A DNA stretch of 64,000 nucleotides from contig NZ_RXFQ01000007.1 of assembly GCF_003951285.1 (NCBI RefSeq), positions 310,001-374,000 on the forward strand, in the 5' to 3' direction. The stretch comes from Variovorax beijingensis (GTDB taxonomy: Bacteria > Pseudomonadota > Gammaproteobacteria > Burkholderiales > Burkholderiaceae_C). Under the pieces are notes generated by a model. That model did not search any database. It was not told the origin of the DNA and saw only the letters and a program-made list of their open reading frames with translations. This document shows positions 26,754 to 35,128 of this stretch, in pieces (position 1 is the first letter of the stretch; each line of letters begins with the position of its first letter). The translations under genes and the position numbers were made by a program.

Positions 26754-28819
26754 CGTGCGCGGCGCGCCTGTCTTGTTCCCTCCCCCGCCGGGGGAGGGCA
26801 GGGGAGGGGGCACGCGGCGTATCCATCGGGCGCTCTGCCTGGCTCCGGTCGCGTGGCTTGCAGCTGTTGTTGTCGCTGGCGCTGCTGGCCTCCGGCAATC
26901 TCGCCCTTGCGACGCAGCGCGCCCTGCTCGTCGGCGTTTCCGAGCTCGTCAACCAGCCGCAATCGCTCTGGCTGCAGGCGCCGCGCAACGACGTGATGCT
27001 GATGCGCGATGCCTTGCTGAAGCAGGGCTTTGCGGCGTCCGACATCACCGTGCTCGCCGACGGCGTGAGCGGCGCGGTGCTGCCCGAATCGCAGGCCATC
27101 CACGATGCGCTCGGCCGGCTGCTCGCGCAATCGAGAAGCGGCGACTTCGTGCTGCTCTACTTCTCGGGCCACGGCACCCGCCTGCGCGACAGCAGCAAGC
27201 GCTACCAGGAGCCCGACGGCCTTTCGGAAAACTTTCTCGCACGCGATGTGCGCGGCACGCTCGGCAGCGACAGCGCACTCACGGGCGACCTGCGCGATGC
27301 CGATTTCGATGCCTGGATCCAGGCCTTCCTGGCGCGCAACGTGTTCGTCGCCTCCGTCTTCGACACCTGCTCGGCAAACTCGATGACCCGCAGCAGCACG
27401 GCCGAGAGCCCGCTCATCGCCGAAGGGCCGGCCGACGACGAGGTGCGCTGGCGTGGCCTGCGCATCGGCCAGCTGCTCGGCGCGCCTGGTCCGGCGGCGC
27501 GCACTGCCACGGCACGGCCTGCCGCGGCCGAGCCGGTGCCGCGTGCGCGCTATGTCGCGCTCTTCGCCTCCGAGAGCCACCAGATCACGCCCGAGCTGCG
27601 CCTGCCGCGCAAGAGCCGCAATGCGCGCCCGCAGGGCCTCCTGACCTGGGCCGTGGTGGAGGCGCTCTCGCGCAGGCCCGCCACCTGGCGCGACCTGTTC
27701 GACGGCGTGCTCGCGACCTATCCGCCGGTGATCGACGAACTCGCGCAGCGCTTTCCCACGCGCGAACTGCCATCGCCGGTGGCCGAGGGCAATCTCGATG
27801 CGCCGATCTTCGCCAACCGTGCGCAGCCGGTTTCGACGCGGCCGGTCTGGCGCGCGCAGCGCTCCGGCGACGCGCTGGTCCTGCAGGCCGGCCAGCTCGA
27901 CGGCCTGGTGGCGCAGCAGCCGCTGCGCGTGCTGGCCACGATGGAAGACGGCACGGTGCGCAGCGCCGAGGGCCTGCTGTTGCAGGCCTACACCGACAAG
28001 GCGCGCATGGCCGTGCCGCCCGCGCTGCGCGAGCTGCCCGGCGCCGCGCTCTGGAACATCACGCCGCTCGGCGAACCGGCTTCGGTTGCGCTGCGCGTGC
28101 GCGCGGAGCAGGGCCTGCCGCCCGGGCTGAGTCTCGACTACCCCGCCTCGGTCGTCGCCGTGGCCGAGGCGGACGGCGCCGACGTGCACTGGAGCGCCAC
28201 CCGGCTCGACGTGCTCTCGCCCACGCTCGGCGCGGGCGCAAGGCCTTTGCCGGCCGATTCCGCAGCGGCCCGCCGGCATCTCGAAATGCTGGCCCGGCTC
28301 AAGTGGCTCAACCAGCTCTACACCATTGCCAGGGATGCCCAGTTCGATGGCTTCGACGCGGTGTTCGAAGTGTGGAACGGCGATCGCCTGGTGCGCAGCG
28401 GTCCGGCCCGCCAAGCCGGCGCCGGGCTGCTGCCGCTGCGCGGCGGCGAGCGCGCCGTGCTCCATGTGCGCAACGCCACCGGACGCTCGGTGGACCTTGT
28501 CGTCGTCGGCATCGACCCGCAGGGCGGCGCGCGCCAGGTCTACCCCGGGGACCCGGGCGAGACCAACCGCTTCAAGCGCGGCACGCGCGACGCGCCCGCC
28601 GTCAAGCGCTTCGAACTGCCCTGGTTCAACGCCGAAGGCGGCCGGCTGCTGGTGCTGGCCGCGCCGGCAACGCCCTACAGCGCGCCGCGCCTGTTCGGCG
28701 CCGGCACGGCCGATGGGGTGGCCCAGGTGCGGGTGCGCGGCGCCCTGCAGCCGGACAGCGAGCGGCAGAGCTTTGCCGCGATGGTGCATTGGGCGGGCGA
28801 AGCCTTGTCCGCCAGGTAA
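26750..28819 (+). CDS. Exported caspase-like (peptidase C14) protein with DUF4384-like C-terminus
   Basis: A 689-residue protein. The ATG at 26750 overlaps the upstream stop. A hydrophobic export signal (about residues 37-54) precedes the caspase fold RALLVGVSEL, with catalytic His141 in YFSGHGTRL and Cys207 in FDTCSANSM. Beyond residue ~330 comes a beta-rich region ending in a DUF4384-like module (DLVVVGIDPQGGARQVYPGD). The enzyme should act in the periplasm or beyond. A perfect 9-bp palindrome is embedded at codons 10-17, so the true start could be a downstream TTG (26858). Caspase-like proteins exported within a T6SS island are unusual; effector, maturation protease and stress regulator are all possible. 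Confidence 0.72.
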   Translation: MTCAARLSCSLPRRGRAGEGARGVSIGRSAWLRSRGLQLLLSLALLASGNLALATQRALLVGVSELVNQPQSLWLQAPRNDVMLMRDALLKQGFAASDITVLADGVSGAVLPESQAIHDALGRLLAQSRSGDFVLLYFSGHGTRLRDSSKRYQEPDGLSENFLARDVRGTLGSDSALTGDLRDADFDAWIQAFLARNVFVASVFDTCSANSMTRSSTAESPLIAEGPADDEVRWRGLRIGQLLGAPGPAARTATARPAAAEPVPRARYVALFASESHQITPELRLPRKSRNARPQGLLTWAVVEALSRRPATWRDLFDGVLATYPPVIDELAQRFPTRELPSPVAEGNLDAPIFANRAQPVSTRPVWRAQRSGDALVLQAGQLDGLVAQQPLRVLATMEDGTVRSAEGLLLQAYTDKARMAVPPALRELPGAALWNITPLGEPASVALRVRAEQGLPPGLSLDYPASVVAVAEADGADVHWSATRLDVLSPTLGAGARPLPADSAAARRHLEMLARLKWLNQLYTIARDAQFDGFDAVFEVWNGDRLVRSGPARQAGAGLLPLRGGERAVLHVRNATGRSVDLVVVGIDPQGGARQVYPGDPGETNRFKRGTRDAPAVKRFELPWFNAEGGRLLVLAAPATPYSAPRLFGAGTADGVAQVRVRGALQPDSERQSFAAMVHWAGEALSAR
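26778..26798. repeat. Perfect 9-bp palindrome inside the caspase-like gene
   Basis: CCCTCCCCC-GCC-GGGGGAGGG lies within the first 17 codons, where it encodes an Arg/Gly-rich stretch. It looks like a REP-type element that has been absorbed into the reading frame. A strong RNA hairpin here would affect initiation. Confidence 0.6.
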
Positions 28820-28853
28820 CGACAGACGACCGGATTTTTTTCAGGAGATCGAC

Positions 28854-29411
28854 ATGAGCTGGACCTACGATGGAAAACTGGACCCCGACGAGGCCCTGCG
28901 CCTGCTCGACTACCTGTCGGGCGAATCGGGCAACGACTTCGCGATGATGATCGAGAGCAAGGGCTCGCCGATCGAAGGGGAGTCCAAGCGCACGTACGAA
29001 GACGGCAAGCAGCGCATGGACATCGGCGGCTACTCGTACAAGTCGGACGTGGTCGTTCCGCCCGGCTCCAGCAAGGGCAAGCTGCGCAACCACGCCTTCA
29101 TCGTGATCCGCGACTGCGATGCGGCCACGGCCTCCATCGCCAGCCTGCTGAAGAGCCAGGACAGCGACCTGAAGGTGACCATCTCGGTCTTCAAGGCCGG
29201 TGGCGACAGCTCCAAGGACCAGCAGTCGCACCTCGAATTCGTGCTCGAAGGCGCGCGCGTGAACTGCCACGCCATCGTCACCGGCGGCACGCCCAAGCGG
29301 CCCTGCGACCTGATCTTCTTCGACTACACGAAGCTGGAGATCCGTTCGGCGCCGCAGCAGCAGACGGGCGCGCGGGGGGCAGTTCGCACCTGCACCTTCG
29401 CGGGGAACTGA
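28854..29411 (+). CDS. Hcp-like tube protein, divergent second copy
   Basis: A 185-residue protein. The centre carries the Hcp-type blocks SKGSPIEGESKRTYED, an HAFIVIRDCDAATASI strand-helix, LEFVLEGARVNCHAIVTGG and FDYTKLEIRS, in the order seen in the DUF796 fold. A ~30-residue N-terminal extension is absent from the main Hcp (56941-57423). AGGAG precedes the ATG. It sits between the caspase-like gene and tagJ. It may build alternative tube rings or carry a particular effector. Assignment rests on pattern similarity, so moderate confidence. Confidence 0.62.
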   Translation: MSWTYDGKLDPDEALRLLDYLSGESGNDFAMMIESKGSPIEGESKRTYEDGKQRMDIGGYSYKSDVVVPPGSSKGKLRNHAFIVIRDCDAATASIASLLKSQDSDLKVTISVFKAGGDSSKDQQSHLEFVLEGARVNCHAIVTGGTPKRPCDLIFFDYTKLEIRSAPQQQTGARGAVRTCTFAGN

Positions 29412-29412
29412 C

Positions 29413-30249
29413 ATGGCCACCTCCGCCGAACTCCTCAAGTCCGCCGATCCCGTCGCCGCGCTCAAGGCCCTGAGCGACGAGGTCCGCGCCAAGCCCGCCG
29501 ACAGCAGGCACCGCGTCTTCATGGCGCAGCTGCTGTGCGTGCTGGGCCAGTGGGAACGCGCGCTCAACCAGCTCACCGTCGCGGCCGAGCTCGATGCGCT
29601 CGCCGTTCCCATGAAGCAGGTGTATGGCGACGCCGTGCGCTGCGAAGGCCTGCGCGCCGAGGTGTTTGCCGGCACGCGCACGCCGATGATCTTCGGCCAG
29701 CCCGACGAATGGCTGGCGCTGCTGATCGAATCGCTGTTGCGCCAGGGCCGCGGCGAGAGCGAGCTGGCCGAGGACCTTCGCCAGCGCGCCTTCGACGGCG
29801 CGCCCGCCATCGCCGGCACCATCGACGGCGTGCCCTTCGAATGGCTGGCCGATGCCGACATGCGCCTGGGCCCCGTGCTCGAAGCCTTCGTCAACGGCAA
29901 GTACTACTGGATTCCCTACGCCCGGCTTGCGCACATCAAGATCGAGCCGCCCGAGGACCTGCGCGACTGCGTCTGGATGCCCGCGCACCTGCAGTTCGAG
30001 AACGGCGGCGAGACACTGGCGCTCATTCCCACCCGCTACGAAGGCACCGAGCAGAGCGAGGACGGCGAGCTGCTTCTCGCGCGCAAGACCGAGTGGCGCG
30101 AACTGCGCCCCGAGGTCTGGGCCGGCCGCGGCCAGCGCGTGCTCGGCAGCGACGCCGGCGAGTACGCGCTCATGGATGTGCGCGAGATCCTCTTCACGCC
30201 GGCCGCCTCTGCCGCAGCGCAGGGCAGCCCCGGCGACGCAGGCGGCTGA
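29413..30249 (+). CDS. tagJ: T6SS accessory protein TagJ (ImpE)
   Basis: A 278-residue ImpE/TagJ-family protein (PF07024). It opens with a TPR-like helical part (LLKSADPVAALKALSDEVRAKPADSRHRVFMAQLLCVLGQWERAL) and has the conserved WIPYARLAHIKIEPPEDLRDCVWMPA block. TagJ binds the sheath protein TssB and helps recruit the ClpV unfoldase in H1-like systems. It starts one base after the Hcp-like gene and is followed two bases later by tssE, fitting the known tagJ-tssE linkage. Confidence 0.92.
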   Translation: MATSAELLKSADPVAALKALSDEVRAKPADSRHRVFMAQLLCVLGQWERALNQLTVAAELDALAVPMKQVYGDAVRCEGLRAEVFAGTRTPMIFGQPDEWLALLIESLLRQGRGESELAEDLRQRAFDGAPAIAGTIDGVPFEWLADADMRLGPVLEAFVNGKYYWIPYARLAHIKIEPPEDLRDCVWMPAHLQFENGGETLALIPTRYEGTEQSEDGELLLARKTEWRELRPEVWAGRGQRVLGSDAGEYALMDVREILFTPAASAAAQGSPGDAGG

Positions 30250-30251
30250 AC

Positions 30252-30767
30252 GTGGCCGAACTCACCGCCCAGGAGCGCCTGCAGCCCTCGCTGCTCGACC
30301 GCCTGGTCGACGACGCGCCCACCGAAAAGCGCGAGAGCGATGAGAAGCGCACGCTCACCAGGCAGGCGCTGCGCTCGGCCGTGCTGCGCGACCTGAGCTG
30401 GCTCTTCAACGCCACCGGCTTCGGGCTTGCCATGGACGACAAGCAATACCCGAACGCCGCACGCTCGGTCATCAACTACGGATTGCCTATGCTGTCTGGC
30501 CAGTTCACCTCGTCGGTGCAGCGTGTCAGCATGGAACAGGCTTTGAAGAACGCAATCCTGCAGTTCGAGCCGCGCATTTTGTCCCGCACTCTCGAAGTTG
30601 AACTCGTCATGGAAGGCTCGGCACTCGACTCGCACAACAGCATCGGCCTGCAGATCCGCGGCATGCTGTGGGCGCAGCCCGTGCCGCTCGAGTTCCTGAT
30701 GCGAAGCCGTGTAGACCTGGAAGAAGGACGCATCGAGATCGTGGACATGGCGCAAAACCCAAGGTGA
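30252..30767 (+). CDS. tssE: T6SS baseplate protein TssE
   Basis: A 171-residue gp25-like protein. The family signature is LRRDLSWLFN-like (here VLRDLSWLFNATGF), then SVINYGLPMLSGQ and the conserved EPR motif in ILQFEPRILSRTLEVEL. TssE starts sheath polymerisation on the baseplate. The start is GTG at 30252, two bases after tagJ ends; no better start exists. tssF follows after 7 bases. Confidence 0.94.
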   Translation: MAELTAQERLQPSLLDRLVDDAPTEKRESDEKRTLTRQALRSAVLRDLSWLFNATGFGLAMDDKQYPNAARSVINYGLPMLSGQFTSSVQRVSMEQALKNAILQFEPRILSRTLEVELVMEGSALDSHNSIGLQIRGMLWAQPVPLEFLMRSRVDLEEGRIEIVDMAQNPR

Positions 30768-30774
30768 GTCCGAC

Positions 30775-32667
30775 ATGGACCCTCGGCTGCTGAACCTGTA
30801 TGAACAGGAACTGCGCTATTTCCGCGAGAGCTCCTCGGAGTTTGCGCGCGCCTTTCCGAAGATCGCGCACCGCCTGGGCATCGAAGGCCAGGAGGTCGCC
30901 GATCCGTACGTCGAGCGGCTGATCGAGGCCACGGCCTTCCTGTCGGCGCGCGTCAACCTCAAGCTCGATGCCGAATACCCGCGTTTCACGGGCCACCTGC
31001 TCGACATCGTCTATCCGAATTTCCTCGCACCCACGCCGGCCATGGCGGTCGTCTCGTTCTCGCCCGACCTGGACGACGCCAACCTCGCAACCGGCCCCAA
31101 GCTGCCGCGCGGCGCCGGGCTGCGCGCGCGGCAGGCGGTGGGGCAGAACACGCATTGCGAGTTCCGCACCTCGAGCGCGCTGCGCATCTGGCCGATCGAG
31201 ATCCAGCGCGCCCAGTACTTCACCTACGCGCCCGACCTGCCGCTCACAACGCACCCCCAGTCCCGCGCCATCCGCGGCGGCCTGCGCATCACGCTGCATG
31301 CGACGGCGGGGCTCAACTTCAGCCAGATTCAGCTCGACGACCTGGTGCTGCATCTGGGCGGCGCCGAAGACGTGGCATGGCAGCTGCAGGAGTGCGCACT
31401 GGGCCAGCCCATCGGCGTGATGGTGCGGCCGCTGTCGCCCACCGGCGCGCTGCAGGGCGCGGCGCAGAGCCTGCCAGCCACGGCAATACAGCCGGTCGGC
31501 TTCGAGGACGATGAAGCGCTGCTGCCGGTCACGGCCACCGGCTTCTCGGGCTTTCGCCTGCTGCAGGAGTACTTCGCGTTTCCACAGCGCTTCCAGTTCC
31601 TGCGCATCGCCGGGCTGCAACCGGTGCTCGCGGCCATGCTGGTCGCCGAGGTCGAGCTCGTGCTGCTGTTCTCGCGCGGCGATGCGGCGCTCGAAAAACT
31701 GGTGAGCGCCGACAACGTGCAGCTGCACTGCGTGCCGGTGGTCAACCTGTTCAACAAGCGGCTCGACCGCGTGCCGCTGACCGAAGGCGTGAGCCAGTTC
31801 CACCTGGTGCCCGACCGCACGCGGCCGCAGGACTTCGAGGTGCACACCGTCACCGAGGTCATCGGCCACGGCGCACCGGGCGCCGATGCAGCGGCGGCCG
31901 AACAGGTGTTCCGTCCTTTCTATTCGGCCTTCCATGGCACGCGGCACAGCCACCCGGCCTACTTCACGACCACGCGCGAGCCGCGGATGCTGTCGGTGCG
32001 CCAGCGCACCGAGGGCCATCGCAGCAGCCACATCGGCTCCGAGGTCTACATGCAGATCGTCGATCCGCAGCAGGCGCCGTACGCCGCCACGCTGCGGCAG
32101 CTCGCGGTGGCCGCGCTGTGCACCAACCGCGACCTGCCGCTTTTGATGCCGCTGGGCCGCGACAACGATTTCGACTGCGTCGACTCCTTCCCCGTGCAGC
32201 GGGTGCGCATGGTGCGCGGTCCTTCGCGGCCGGTGTCGCCGGTGGTGAGCCAGGGGCTGGGCTGGCGGGTGGTCGATCACCTGGCGCTCAACTACCTGTC
32301 GATCTCCGACAGCACGCCGGAGCAAGGCGCTGCCGCATTGCGCGAGACGCTGATGCTCTATGCCACGCATGCCGACGAGATGCGCCAGGGCCAGGTGCGC
32401 GGGCTGCTCTCGGTCAGAGCCAAGCCCGTGGCGCGCCGCTTGCCGCTCAAGGGCCCGATCGCCTTCGGGCGCGGGCTCGAAGTGACGCTCGAAGTCGACA
32501 AGGACGCATTCCACGGGCACAGCGTGTTCCTGTTCGGCGCGGTGATGGCGCGCTTTCTGGCGCGCCACGTGGAGGTCAACCACTTCGTCGAAACCGTGCT
32601 GCGCGTGGCGGGCAAGGGCGAGACCATGCGATGGAGGCCGCTGTGCGGGACCCGGCAGATTCTGTAG
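30775..32667 (+). CDS. tssF: T6SS baseplate protein TssF
   Basis: A 630-residue TssF (ImpG/VasA, PF05947). The N-terminus MDPRLLNLYEQELRYFRESSSEFARAFPKIA, the RLIEATAFLSARVNLKLDAEYPRF block and the C-terminal FGRGLEVTLEVDKDAFHGHSVFLFG region are diagnostic. With TssE, TssG and TssK it forms the baseplate wedge. Length is normal for the family. Its 3' end overlaps tssG by 37 bases in another frame. Confidence 0.95.
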   Translation: MDPRLLNLYEQELRYFRESSSEFARAFPKIAHRLGIEGQEVADPYVERLIEATAFLSARVNLKLDAEYPRFTGHLLDIVYPNFLAPTPAMAVVSFSPDLDDANLATGPKLPRGAGLRARQAVGQNTHCEFRTSSALRIWPIEIQRAQYFTYAPDLPLTTHPQSRAIRGGLRITLHATAGLNFSQIQLDDLVLHLGGAEDVAWQLQECALGQPIGVMVRPLSPTGALQGAAQSLPATAIQPVGFEDDEALLPVTATGFSGFRLLQEYFAFPQRFQFLRIAGLQPVLAAMLVAEVELVLLFSRGDAALEKLVSADNVQLHCVPVVNLFNKRLDRVPLTEGVSQFHLVPDRTRPQDFEVHTVTEVIGHGAPGADAAAAEQVFRPFYSAFHGTRHSHPAYFTTTREPRMLSVRQRTEGHRSSHIGSEVYMQIVDPQQAPYAATLRQLAVAALCTNRDLPLLMPLGRDNDFDCVDSFPVQRVRMVRGPSRPVSPVVSQGLGWRVVDHLALNYLSISDSTPEQGAAALRETLMLYATHADEMRQGQVRGLLSVRAKPVARRLPLKGPIAFGRGLEVTLEVDKDAFHGHSVFLFGAVMARFLARHVEVNHFVETVLRVAGKGETMRWRPLCGTRQIL

Positions 32668-33722
32668 CCGGGAGAGTCGACACCGCGCTGCGCGGGTGGT
32701 CGGTCGAGCCGTGGTCCTACGACTATTTCGCGGTGCTGCGCCGGCTGGAGTCGGTGGCCGCGACCACGCCGCGCTGGGGCCGCGCCTTGCTGCCGAGCGC
32801 AGAGCCGGTGCGCGTGGGGCAGGAGCCGTCGCTGTCGTTCGCGCCGGCCAGCTTCAGCCGCTTCGAACCGGCCAGCGCCCACTCGCCGCCGCGCCTGCGG
32901 CAGCATTTCTTCAGCTATGTCGGGCCCAACGGCCCGCTGCCGGTGCACCTGAGCGACTTCATCCGCGAGCGCAGCCTGAACCATGGCGACCCGACCTGGC
33001 TGGCCTTTCTCGACAGCTTTCTGCATCGCTTCTCGCTGCACTTCTACCGCGCATGGGCGCAGGCGCGGCCGGCGGTGGCGCTCGACCGGCCGGGCGAGGA
33101 CCGCTTCCGCCTGCAGGTCGGCGCGTTCGTGGGCATCGGCACGCCGGGGCGCATCGAGCGCGACGAGGTGCACGACGATGCCCGCCTCCATTTTTCGGGC
33201 TGGCTCGCGCGCCGCGTGCACAACGCCGAGAGCGTGGAGTCTGTGCTGTGCAGCTACTTCGGCGTGCCTGTGAAGCTGGAGCGCTGGGTCGGCCACTGGA
33301 TGAGCCTGCCCGCCGGCGAGCTCACGCGGCTGGGGCAGGGCGAGAGTTCGCGCTCGATGGGCATGGGCGCGATGCTCGGCACGCGCGCGTGGGACCGGCA
33401 GCACCGCGTGCGCCTGCACATCGGTCCGCTCACGCTCGAGCAGTACCGCATGTTCCTGCCGATCGGCAATGCACAGCCGGTGCTGCAGCGCTGGATGCAG
33501 CAGCTGCTCGGCGACGAACTCGAATGGGACGCCGAGCTGGCGCTCGAGAAGGCCGAGGTGCCCGCCACGCGCCTCGGCCAGGCCAAGGGCAACGCGCCGC
33601 GCCTGGGCTGGATCTCGTGGCTCGGCCAGCGCACGCGCGCCAAGGACGCGGCGGACGTGCGCATTGGCAACCGCCCGATGACCGCTCGTACCGACCAGGC
33701 CACCATGGGAGCCGCCGCATGA
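32631..33722 (+). CDS. tssG: T6SS baseplate protein TssG
   Basis: A 363-residue TssG (ImpH/VasB, PF06996). Typical blocks are WSYDYFAVLRRLE, RWGRALLPSAEPVRVGQEPSLSFAP, FFSYVGPNGPLPVHLSDFI and FLDSFLHRFSLHFYRAWAQ. The ATG at 32631 lies inside tssF (37-base overlap) and gives the expected N-terminus. The stop overlaps the TPR-methyltransferase start (ATGA), so translation is coupled. Confidence 0.94.
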   Translation: MEAAVRDPADSVAGRVDTALRGWSVEPWSYDYFAVLRRLESVAATTPRWGRALLPSAEPVRVGQEPSLSFAPASFSRFEPASAHSPPRLRQHFFSYVGPNGPLPVHLSDFIRERSLNHGDPTWLAFLDSFLHRFSLHFYRAWAQARPAVALDRPGEDRFRLQVGAFVGIGTPGRIERDEVHDDARLHFSGWLARRVHNAESVESVLCSYFGVPVKLERWVGHWMSLPAGELTRLGQGESSRSMGMGAMLGTRAWDRQHRVRLHIGPLTLEQYRMFLPIGNAQPVLQRWMQQLLGDELEWDAELALEKAEVPATRLGQAKGNAPRLGWISWLGQRTRAKDAADVRIGNRPMTARTDQATMGAAA

Positions 33723-35059
33723 CGACGACGCCAACGCACACGGACACGGACACGATGACGCACGCGGCCGCGCTGGCGCAAGCCGCGGCCCTGATCAAGG
33801 CGCAGAAGCTGGACGCGGCGGGCGAATTGCTGGACCGCGTCCTGGAGGCCGCGCCGGCCGACCCCGACGCCCTGCACTGCCAGGGCCTGCTGCGCCATGC
33901 GCAAGGCCGCAGCAACGAGAGCATCGCGTTGATCGGACGGTCGCTCACGCTGCAACCCGCGCACAGCGGTGCCTGGAACAATCTTGGCAACCTGCTGGTC
34001 GAGACCGGCCGCATCGACGACGCGATGCTCGCCTACGGCAACAGCGTCTCCTTCGCGAAAGGAGGCGACGAAGGCGCCGACGCGATGAGCAACATCGCAT
34101 CGCTCGAGCGCCGCAAGGGCCACTGGCAAGCTGCCGAGCGCGTGAGCCGCCAGGCGATCGAACTGCGGCCGGAATTCAGCGAGGCCTGGTACAACCTGTC
34201 GATCGCATTGATGGAGCAGGGGCGCATCCATGAGAGCGTGATCGCCAACAGCCGTGCGGTGCTGCTGCAGCCGCGCAACCTGAGCGCCCGCTCGCAGGTG
34301 ATTCGCGCGCTGGAACTGCTCGGTGAGCATGAGCAGGCCCTTGTCATGTACCGGGAGTGGCTGGCCGAAGATCCAGGCAATCCCGTGGTCACGCATCTGC
34401 TGGCCGCCTGCGAGGGGCAGGCGCCCGCGCGCGCCAGCGACGGCTATGTGGAGACCGTGTTCGACAGCTACGCCGGAAGCTTCGACGCCAGCCTGGAGAA
34501 GCTGCACTACCGCGCGCCCGAGCTGGTGGCGCAGGCGGTGCAGGAAATGCATGGCGCGCCGGCCGCGAGCCTGGCCGTGGTCGATGCCGGCTGCGGCACC
34601 GGACTCTGCGCCCCGCTGCTGCGGCCCTGGGCTGCGCACCTGGCCGGCTGCGACCTGTCGGTCGGCATGCTGCAGCGCGCGGAGCAGCGCGGTGGCTACG
34701 ACGTGCTGCACAAGGCCGAGCTCACCCACTACCTGTACACGCAGCCCGGCCGCTTCGACCTGGTGATATCGGCTGACACGCTGTGCTACTTCGGCGACCT
34801 GCACGAGGTGCTGGCGGCGGCCGCGCGCGCGCTGCGTCCGGCAGGCGGGGTGGCGTTCACGGTCGAGGCCATGCCCGGGGGGCAGGACGACTTCAGGCTC
34901 GAAGGCAGCGGCCGCTACCGCCATGCGGCGGCGCATGTGGAGGCCTGCCTTGCGGCCGCCGGTTTCGGTGCCGTGCGCATCGAGCCGATCGTTCCGCGCC
35001 GCGAAGCGGGGCAGGACGTGCAGGGGTGGCTGGCCAGCGCAAGGCTTTCTGCGCATTGA
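33719..35059 (+). CDS. TPR-repeat SAM-dependent methyltransferase
   Basis: A 446-residue fusion. Residues ~15-230 are tetratricopeptide repeats (AWNNLGNLLVETGRIDDAMLAYGNSV, EAWYNLSIALMEQGRIHESV). Residues ~240-440 are a class I methyltransferase with SAM motif I VVDAGCGTGLCAPLL, CDLSVGMLQRA and DLVISADTLCYFGDL. It overlaps tssG (ATGA) and precedes tssH by 69 bases, so it is embedded in the structural operon. TPR-methyltransferases of this plan modify proteins or small molecules. A T6SS-related target is inferred from position only. Confidence 0.82.
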   Translation: MTTTPTHTDTDTMTHAAALAQAAALIKAQKLDAAGELLDRVLEAAPADPDALHCQGLLRHAQGRSNESIALIGRSLTLQPAHSGAWNNLGNLLVETGRIDDAMLAYGNSVSFAKGGDEGADAMSNIASLERRKGHWQAAERVSRQAIELRPEFSEAWYNLSIALMEQGRIHESVIANSRAVLLQPRNLSARSQVIRALELLGEHEQALVMYREWLAEDPGNPVVTHLLAACEGQAPARASDGYVETVFDSYAGSFDASLEKLHYRAPELVAQAVQEMHGAPAASLAVVDAGCGTGLCAPLLRPWAAHLAGCDLSVGMLQRAEQRGGYDVLHKAELTHYLYTQPGRFDLVISADTLCYFGDLHEVLAAAARALRPAGGVAFTVEAMPGGQDDFRLEGSGRYRHAAAHVEACLAAAGFGAVRIEPIVPRREAGQDVQGWLASARLSAH

Positions 35060-35128
35060 CGCCGGACACGGATCGCCGAACTTCAAATTTACCGGCATGA
35101 ATCGTCTTCAACAGATACGGAGTCTTCC

